Below the pieces are notes generated by a model that ran no database searches, was not told where the DNA came from, and worked only from the letters and a program-made list of their open reading frames with translations. The position numbers and the translations under genes were made by a program. Below are positions 1 to 5,151 of a stretch of DNA of 5,151 nt, piece after piece. How positions within the stretch are numbered: the first letter of the stretch is position 1; each line of letters opens with the position of its first letter. Origin of the DNA: Phycisphaerales bacterium (GTDB lineage Bacteria > Planctomycetota > Phycisphaerae > Phycisphaerales > SM1A02); NCBI GenBank assembly GCA_003520025.1, contig DOVP01000024.1, positions 1 through 5,151 on the forward strand. The letters run 5' to 3'.

Positions 1-20
1 GGGCAGTGACGTTCCACATG

Positions 21-54
21 CGGCAGCGGCGGGCCGTTTGGCCCGCCGCTGTCG
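21..54. terminator. Strong GC-rich hairpin, possible transcription terminator
   Basis: Bases 21-35 pair with 40-54 around a four-base GTTT loop. The core (24-35 with 40-51) is a perfect 12-bp stem. The outer three pairs include G23-T52, which is a G-U wobble in plus-strand RNA but an A-C mismatch in minus-strand RNA. Complete pairing therefore favours plus-strand function, perhaps ending a gene that lies left of the window; a TGA occurs at 7-9, but no reading frame can be judged. It also lies 53 bases downstream of the minus-strand gene ending at 108 and could serve both directions. Neither side carries a run of T, so it is not a textbook intrinsic terminator. The plus-strand continuation (56-74) is instead almost purely A and G. 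Confidence 0.5.
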
Positions 55-107
55 TAGGAAGAGAAGAGAGAAAGTCTGGGTAATACCCCCCGAGACGGGT
101 GTATAGG

Positions 108-803
108 TCAGGCTGCAGTCCGCGACTGCCCCACTGTTCGCTGCTCTGCGGTCGCCCGACGCTCTGACTGGGTGTTCATGCTGTGAATCATGCCGGCCGG
201 CGTGTCCGACCAGATATCGGCACCGATTTCCTCGGCAAGGCCTTCGGCGCGGCTGAAGACACCACCGCCAACGGCGATCTGCGTATTCGGGCAAGCGCCA
301 ACGGTACGAATGGTGTCGATGAGGCGGCGAATGTTCGGAGCATCTGTAGCCGCCGACGAGAACATCAGCAGCACGTTTGGACATTGTTCCTGAACGGCTG
401 CAAGCAACTCGTCGTAGGCGATGCCCCCACCACCGAATGACACCTGATAGCCGCCGGCCTCTGCAAGATCGGCCACCATCTGGGCGGCGAGGTCATCGGC
501 TTCGGTGTCACCACAGAAGAGCATCATGGTTCGTCCGTTGCGATCCTGCTGCTCGTAGCAGGCCTGAGCCTGATCGACGAGGCTCCGCAGTAGACGCGTG
601 GCATAGTGATGCGCAAGCGTGGTCAGTTGATCACGCCGGAAGAGATCGTTCACCATGTCCAGCAGCGGCCAGTAGACCTCCTGCGTCAACATCTCGGGGG
701 CCAATCCTTCGCTCACCCAGTCGCGGACGGTGCTGCGAGCACCATTGCGATCGCCTGTGATGAGCATCGGGAAGAGGCGTTCCACCATCGCCTGAGTATT
801 CAC
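108..803 (-). CDS. Cobalamin-binding-fold protein (helical cap plus B12-binding-like Rossmann domain), cobalt-ligand histidine missing
   Basis: The protein has 231 residues when started at the GTG at 803-801, which has an AAGGAG ribosome binding site seven bases upstream (811-816). A frame-open GTG at 896 would add 31 residues of low-complexity, non-domain sequence and lacks such a site. Residues about 5-85 resemble the helical cap of methionine synthase, MtaC-type corrinoid proteins and CarH/AerR regulators, with a PLLDMVNDLF segment followed by LAHHYAT where these families usually have W...EH. Residues about 91-210 look like the B12-binding Rossmann fold: LFCGD (95-99), the SS pair at 149-150 and GGG at 179-181. 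The family motif DxHxxG reads D99-T-E101-A-D-D104, so the histidine that ligates cobalt and the following glycine are both changed. The tail from about 211 is polar and probably disordered. No methyltransferase or DNA-binding domain is fused to it. A sensory or regulatory role, possibly with another ligand, is an inference; true cobalamin binding is doubtful. It lies downstream of asnS on the same strand but 226 bp away, so it is probably transcribed separately. Confidence 0.8.
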   Translation of the reverse strand: MNTQAMVERLFPMLITGDRNGARSTVRDWVSEGLAPEMLTQEVYWPLLDMVNDLFRRDQLTTLAHHYATRLLRSLVDQAQACYEQQDRNGRTMMLFCGDTEADDLAAQMVADLAEAGGYQVSFGGGGIAYDELLAAVQEQCPNVLLMFSSAATDAPNIRRLIDTIRTVGACPNTQIAVGGGVFSRAEGLAEEIGADIWSDTPAGMIHSMNTQSERRATAEQRTVGQSRTAA

Positions 804-810
804 TGGAGGG

Positions 811-816
811 CTCCTT
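811..816 (-). promoter_or_regulatory. Ribosome binding site that fixes the start of the B12-fold gene
   Basis: The minus strand reads AAGGAG here, with seven bases between it and the GTG at 803-801. This is the strongest initiation signal near the 5' end of the gene, and the cap-domain homology begins just after it. It is the reason for preferring the GTG at 803 over the GTG at 896 or the out-of-frame ATG at 898. Confidence 0.7.
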
Positions 817-850
817 GGGCTATCCGGAACAAATCCGGTTCGTGTCTGCT

Positions 851-870
851 TCGCGGCGACCGTGCCGCGA
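851..870 (-). repeat. Perfect 7-bp inverted repeat in the probable leader of the B12-fold gene
   Basis: TCGCGGC (851-857) and GCCGCGA (864-870) are exact reverse complements separated by six bases. On the minus strand the hairpin would lie in the leader RNA about 47 bases upstream of the chosen GTG start. It could be an operator or an RNA hairpin. The alternative start at 896 would put it inside coding sequence, where a GC-rich repeat could arise by chance. Confidence 0.4.
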
Positions 871-955
871 GATGTGTCCCCCTGACAGAAGGCCACATCG
901 GAGAAGAGAAGCCTGAAGCACCCGGGAGTTTTCAGTTGGTGGCAATTCTGTGCTT

Positions 956-990
956 ATCGGAGCATTTGCGCATTGTCTGCGCGTACCGAT
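956..990. repeat. Nested inverted repeat downstream of asnS
   Basis: The outer arms ATCGG (956-960) and CCGAT (986-990) enclose the inner arms GCGCA (968-972) and TGCGC (978-982), which close a five-base loop. The two stems are separated by unpaired bases of unequal length. The element starts about 40 bases after the asnS stop on the minus strand, where a terminator would be expected, but no T-run follows. It could be a weak or factor-assisted terminator, or a protein-binding dyad upstream of the B12-fold gene. Confidence 0.3.
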
Positions 991-1029
991 CATGTGCGTC
1001 CGAGAATTTCGCCCTGTACGCAACAGCAA

Positions 1030-2454
1030 TCAGAATGCGGCGGATCGGGGGGTCCGCGGGAACGGAATGACATCCCGCACGTTGGCCATTCCCGTGGCAT
1101 AGGCGATGGTTCGCTCGAATCCAAGGCCAAAACCGGCGTGAGGAACCGTGCCGTATTTCCGCAAATCTCGATACCACCAGTAGTCCTCGGCATCGAGCCC
1201 CATCTCCGCAATGCGAGCGTCGAGCACATCGAGCCGCTCCTCTCGCTGGGCCCCACCGATGATCTCGCCGATGCCCGGGGCGAGAACATCCATGGCCGCC
1301 ACCGTGCGGCCGTCATCGTTCTGCCGCATATAGAAGGCTTTGATGTCGCGCGGGTAGTTCATCACGATGACCGGCCTGCCGATGTGCTCCTCTGTAAGCC
1401 ATCGCTCGTGCTCGCTCTGGAGATCCATACCCCACGACACCGGGAACTCGAACTTCTGGCCCTTGGCGATGGCTGCCTCGAGGCAAGCGATGGCATCGGT
1501 GTAGTCCATCCGCTCGAAGGAGGACTGCACGAAGGCCTCCAACCGATCGATGCAGGTTTTGTCAATGCGGGCGCGGAAGAACTCCATGTCGTCCGGGAGT
1601 TCATCAAGCAACACGCGAAAGATGTATTTGAGGAAGTCCTCCGCAAGATCGGCGTCATCAGCCAGATCGGCAAAGGCGATCTCGGGCTCGATCATCCAGA
1701 ACTCCGCCAGATGGCGGGATGTGTTGGAATTCTCCGCGCGGAAGGTGGGGCCGAATGTATAGACCTTGCTGAGCGCAAGGCAATAAGACTCGACGTTGAG
1801 TTGTCCGGACACGGTCAGGTTCGTCTCGCGGCCGAAGAAGTCCTGGGCGCAGTCGATGTCGCCTTCTTCGGTGAGCGGGATGTTCTGAAGGTCCAGCGTC
1901 GAAACGCGAAACATTTCACCCGCACCCTCGCAGTCGCTGCCGGTGATGATCGGCGTATGGACCCAGAAGAAGCCGTTTTCGTGAAAGTAGCGATGCATCG
2001 CCTGCGCAAGACAGTGCCGCACCCGGGCGATGGCGGAGAATGTGTTCGTACGGACACGCAAATGCGCGACTTCACGCAGATATTCAAACGTGTGCCGCTT
2101 GGCGGGAACAGGATAGGTGTCTGGGTCATCAACCCAGCCCACCGGCTCGATACTCTCGGCCTGCATTTCGATCGCCTGCCCCTTGCCCTGCGATTCCGCC
2201 AGTACACCAGCGCAGATGACCGAGCATCCGGTCGTGAGCCGCTGCACATCGGACTCGTAGTTGTCCAATTCCCCCGGCGCCACGACCTGAGCGGCATCGA
2301 AACAGGAGCCGTCGTGGACCTGCAGAAAGGACAGCCCCGCCTTGGAATCGCGACGGGTGCGAATCCAGCCCTGCAATCGAACTCGATCCCCAACCGAGCA
2401 GCCACGGGCGGCCAACATGTCCTTGACGCTCAGAAGGGGTGGTTGCTCACTCAT
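1030..2454 (-). CDS. asnS: Asparaginyl-tRNA synthetase
   Basis: This class IIb aminoacyl-tRNA synthetase (EC 6.1.1.22) acts in the cytoplasm, activating asparagine with ATP and attaching it to tRNA-Asn. It is complete at 474 residues, close to the 466 of E. coli AsnRS. An N-terminal OB-fold anticodon-binding domain spans about 19-105, and the catalytic domain runs from about 135 to the end. Motif 1 is around 160-181 ([17 protein letters not shown]). Motif 2 is at 234-258 and carries [15 protein letters not shown], with the ATP-contacting R239 and E241; this wording marks AsnRS rather than AspRS. Motif 3 is at 441-467 and includes GLGFERT with R448. The segment [18 protein letters not shown] (205-222) is also typical of bacterial AsnRS. 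The ATG at 2454-2452 has an AAGGAG site (2465-2470) ten bases upstream. All family residues I can check are present and there is no frameshift. The gene is divergent from the receiver-groESL group. Confidence 0.97.
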   Translation of the reverse strand: MSEQPPLLSVKDMLAARGCSVGDRVRLQGWIRTRRDSKAGLSFLQVHDGSCFDAAQVVAPGELDNYESDVQRLTTGCSVICAGVLAESQGKGQAIEMQAESIEPVGWVDDPDTYPVPAKRHTFEYLREVAHLRVRTNTFSAIARVRHCLAQAMHRYFHENGFFWVHTPIITGSDCEGAGEMFRVSTLDLQNIPLTEEGDIDCAQDFFGRETNLTVSGQLNVESYCLALSKVYTFGPTFRAENSNTSRHLAEFWMIEPEIAFADLADDADLAEDFLKYIFRVLLDELPDDMEFFRARIDKTCIDRLEAFVQSSFERMDYTDAIACLEAAIAKGQKFEFPVSWGMDLQSEHERWLTEEHIGRPVIVMNYPRDIKAFYMRQNDDGRTVAAMDVLAPGIGEIIGGAQREERLDVLDARIAEMGLDAEDYWWYRDLRKYGTVPHAGFGLGFERTIAYATGMANVRDVIPFPRTPRSAAF

Positions 2455-2672
2455 GTCGATCTCGCTCCTTGATGAGGGGTGCGAACAGTAAAGCAGATGC
2501 GGGCAGATCGCCCCCTCTGACGCCCTGCAAGTGCCGAATTAGCCCGGCGATGGCATCTTCCGGCTGGGTCCTCCGCCAGATCGGCAGCCCGGAAACATCC
2601 GAAAGGGGCGTCTTTCGGCGGCATTCCGGCACGCTGCTTGCAGTGCATGCTGAGTTCACCCCCTCTAGAACT
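2455..2672. other. Divergent intergenic region between asnS and the receiver gene
   Basis: This 218-bp region must hold the asnS promoter and probably the promoter of the plus-strand receiver-groESL group. The asnS ribosome binding site is AAGGAG at 2465-2470 on the minus strand. No convincing -35/-10 pair stands out in either direction, and no CIRCE-type (TTAGCACTC-N9-GAGTGCTAA) operator is present. The minus strand is open in one frame up to 2447, where it overlaps the asnS start by eight bases; this is treated as a possible small gene in the findings. The plus-strand start at 2673 has no Shine-Dalgarno-like sequence before it. Confidence 0.6.
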
Positions 2673-3146
2673 ATGCGACACGCCGATGACCATCCCGATC
2701 CCAATGCCCGCCTCAATTTGCTGCTGTCCTATGGCGGCTGGCGAGAGCACGCCGCCGTTCGGCAGTTGCCCCGGCTGCTGGAGCCGATGGGAATCCACGC
2801 ATTGCAGGCCGATACCGGCGAGGAAGCCGCTTCGCTGATCCAGCACCAGCCGGTCCATATCGCGGTGGTGGATCTGGAAATCCCGCTCACCCGCTGCGGA
2901 TCGCGGCCGGCTCCCGGCGGCGCCCGCATTCTGCAATTGCTCCGTCGCCTCGATCAGCCCCCCCCGACCATTGTCGTGCGGCCGCGACAGGCGAGCAATC
3001 GACAGGATGTCCGCGAGTTGATGGCCTCGCTGCGGGGAGGTGCCTTCGCGGTCATTGACCGACCACTGCAACTCGACACCATTCTCGACACACTTCGGCG
3101 GGTACTCCGCCGTCACTACCAGGACGCATGGCCCCCGATGCGATGA
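2673..3146 (+). CDS. Degenerate response-regulator receiver-domain protein
   Basis: This single-domain protein of 157 residues follows the receiver pattern of two-component regulators. A hydrophobic strand (15-19) is followed by an amphipathic helix ending EPMG. Then come IHALQADTGEEAASLI, VHIAVVDLEIP with candidate phospho-acceptor D67 and P71, the strand TIVV (99-102), and GAFAVIDRP before a C-terminal helix. Several signalling residues are altered. The acidic pair usually at the end of strand 1 is absent (SYGG at 19-22), the usual Thr/Ser after strand 4 is R103, and the invariant Lys is R130. About nine extra residues (roughly 72-82) follow P71. Phosphorylation is therefore doubtful, and it may act as a pseudo-receiver. 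No DNA-binding or output domain is fused. The ATG at 2673 is the best start by domain content, although no ribosome binding site precedes it; GTG at 2644 is an in-frame alternative. It ends 52 bp before groES on the same strand, so cotranscription and a role near the chaperonin genes are plausible but inferred. Confidence 0.75.
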   Translation: MRHADDHPDPNARLNLLLSYGGWREHAAVRQLPRLLEPMGIHALQADTGEEAASLIQHQPVHIAVVDLEIPLTRCGSRPAPGGARILQLLRRLDQPPPTIVVRPRQASNRQDVRELMASLRGGAFAVIDRPLQLDTILDTLRRVLRRHYQDAWPPMR

Positions 3147-3198
3147 ACCAAGAACCCGCTGAGCGATTCTGTTCGGCACGTGGAAGGAGAGACCTCAC

Positions 3199-3489
3199 AT
3201 GAAAGTAAAACCACTCGGAGACAAAGTACTCGTCAAACGAGCGGAAGCCCGCGATCGGACCGAGGCCGGCATCTACCTGCCGGAGAGCGCCAAGGACAAG
3301 CCCCGCGAAGGCAAGATCATGGCGATCGGCGCTGGCCTGCTGAACAAGGAGACCGGCGAGTACATGCCGTTCAGTGTCAAGAAGGGTGACCGCATCCTGT
3401 TCTCGTCCTACGCTGGGACCGAGGTCAAGATCGAAGACACCGAGTACCTGATTATGACCGAGGACGACATCCTCGGCATCATTGACTGA
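3199..3489 (+). CDS. groES: Co-chaperonin GroES (Cpn10)
   Basis: This is the 10-kDa co-chaperonin, which forms a heptameric lid on the GroEL ring and closes the folding chamber in the cytoplasm. The protein is complete at 96 residues, the usual length. It opens with MKVKPLGDKVLVKR. The mobile loop (about 16-35) carries the GroEL-contacting hydrophobic tripeptide as I25-Y26-L27, where E. coli has IVL. The fold continues through GKIMAIGAG (38-46), KKGDRILFSSYAGTEVK (61-77) and the C-terminal YLIMTEDDILGII. An AAGGAG ribosome binding site (3184-3189) lies nine bases before the ATG. The gene is followed after ten bases by a small gene and then by groEL, an interrupted form of the usual groES-groEL pair. 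No CIRCE operator lies in the 52 bp upstream. Confidence 0.97.
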   Translation: MKVKPLGDKVLVKRAEARDRTEAGIYLPESAKDKPREGKIMAIGAGLLNKETGEYMPFSVKKGDRILFSSYAGTEVKIEDTEYLIMTEDDILGIID

Positions 3490-3499
3490 GTTATTCACC

Positions 3500-3727
3500 A
3501 TGGAACGCAACCCAATCCTCGCAGTACTCAACGACATGGTCGGCACCTCCGCAGAACTCGACATGGCGATCAAGGGCGACCATGAACCCATCGAGTTGCG
3601 GAATGTTGTCGCGGTTGAGCAACTGCACAGTTCACACGGCATCCGAATTACCACCAAGTCCAACACCATCTGGATCGACGCGAGCCACGTGTCCGCCATG
3701 TGGCAGGCCCGGGTGGACATCGACTGA
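3500..3727 (+). CDS. Small uncharacterised protein encoded between groES and groEL
   Basis: This gene encodes 75 residues of unknown function; I do not recognise a family. The ATG at 3500 lies ten bases after the groES stop. A TTG at 3482 in the same frame would overlap the groES end and give 81 residues. No ribosome binding site precedes the ATG, so translation may be coupled to groES termination. Codon choice (ATC, CTC, GTC, GAC, ACC) matches groES and groEL, which supports a real gene. The N-terminal third looks helical ([21 protein letters not shown]). From about 31 on, the pattern alternates like beta strands: [23 protein letters not shown] and [18 protein letters not shown]. This could form a small beta-barrel or sheet. 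It has no signal peptide, membrane segment or cysteines. Its position suggests a function linked to the chaperonin, such as an adaptor or regulator, but this is inference. Confidence 0.8.
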   Translation: MERNPILAVLNDMVGTSAELDMAIKGDHEPIELRNVVAVEQLHSSHGIRITTKSNTIWIDASHVSAMWQARVDID

Positions 3728-3777
3728 TACACAGACCCTCCGCGCAACCAGTCGCGGATACGAAGGAATTACGAACA

Positions 3778-5151
<1,374 letters not shown>

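Larger units (their letters stand above)
804..1029. other. Intergenic region between asnS and the B12-fold gene, with two inverted repeats
   Basis: This 226-bp stretch follows the asnS stop and leads into the B12-fold gene on the minus strand. It contains a 7-bp perfect inverted repeat (851-857 with 864-870, six-base loop) about 47 bases before the GTG start. It also contains a nested inverted repeat at 956-990, with outer arms ATCGG and CCGAT and inner arms GCGCA and TGCGC. Neither is followed by a T-run. I could not pick out a convincing -35/-10 promoter pair. A separate promoter for the B12-fold gene would be expected here, but it is not demonstrated. Confidence 0.55.

Noticed and set aside
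804..896. N-terminal extension of the B12-fold protein from a GTG at 896
   Set aside because: The 31 extra residues resemble no part of the family, no ribosome binding site precedes the GTG, and a good AAGGAG lies before the GTG at 803.
606..1070. Plus-strand open frame of 154 codons across the 5' end of the B12-fold gene and the asnS end
   Set aside because: It is antisense to two supported genes, crosses their intergenic region, and has no domain or ribosome binding site.
973..2472. Long plus-strand open frame of 499 codons opposite asnS
   Set aside because: It is antisense to a complete AsnRS with every class II motif intact. Its translation shows no domain, and high GC commonly leaves such mirror frames open.
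2638..2672. Possible plus-strand promoter, TTGCAG with TAGAAC
   Set aside because: The spacing between the two hexamers is 22 bases, too long for a standard sigma-70 promoter, and the -10 match is only four of six.
2447..2672. Second minus-strand frame from an ATG at about 2648 ending at 2451, with a GGGGGTGA upstream
   Set aside because: It has a ribosome-binding-like sequence and an ATGA overlap with asnS. Its third codon positions are less G/C-rich than the competing frame, and its translation is low-complexity and rich in Arg and Ser.
2451..3179. Minus-strand open frame of 242 codons opposite the receiver gene
   Set aside because: Its translation is rich in Arg, Gly and Ser with no recognisable fold, whereas the plus strand encodes a receiver-like pattern with D67 and a properly placed RP motif.

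Overview
This is a compact bacterial window of moderately high GC, roughly 60% by eye, with strongly G/C-biased third codon positions in the real genes. It holds six well-supported protein genes in two divergent groups. The proteins suggest a Gram-negative-like environmental bacterium. The divergent GroEL, with an LPGGG loop where E. coli has VAGGG, and the gene mix would fit Planctomycetota, possibly Phycisphaerae. That placement is an inference from memory of the families, not a demonstrated assignment. No RNA gene, CRISPR array, insertion sequence or other mobile element was seen.

Left half, minus strand. asnS (asparaginyl-tRNA synthetase, complete, 1030-2454) is followed downstream on the same strand by a cobalamin-binding-like protein (108-803; the start is reassigned here to a GTG with a good ribosome binding site). 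This second protein has a helical cap plus a Rossmann B12-type domain, but the histidine that would ligate cobalt is replaced. Between the two genes (804-1029) lie two inverted repeats and no clear promoter. At the left edge (1-107) there is a strong GC-rich 15-bp hairpin.

Right half, plus strand. A degenerate response-regulator receiver protein (2673-3146) is followed after 52 bp by groES (3199-3489). Ten bases later comes a small uncharacterised 75-residue gene (3500-3727), and then groEL (3778 to the window edge, 458 residues seen, C-terminus cut off). Tight spacing and common strand suggest that the receiver gene, groES, the small gene and groEL form one operon. No CIRCE (HrcA) operator is visible, so heat-shock control, if any, must use another route.

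How they work together. GroES and GroEL form the chaperonin folding machine and AsnRS charges tRNA-Asn; these are housekeeping functions. The unusual parts are the accessory proteins. A small protein is inserted between the two chaperonin subunits, a receiver lacking several signalling residues sits at the head of the group, and a B12-fold protein without its cobalt ligand lies beyond asnS. The GroEL also departs from the E. coli protein at a few functionally important sites, so it may be a specialised paralogue.
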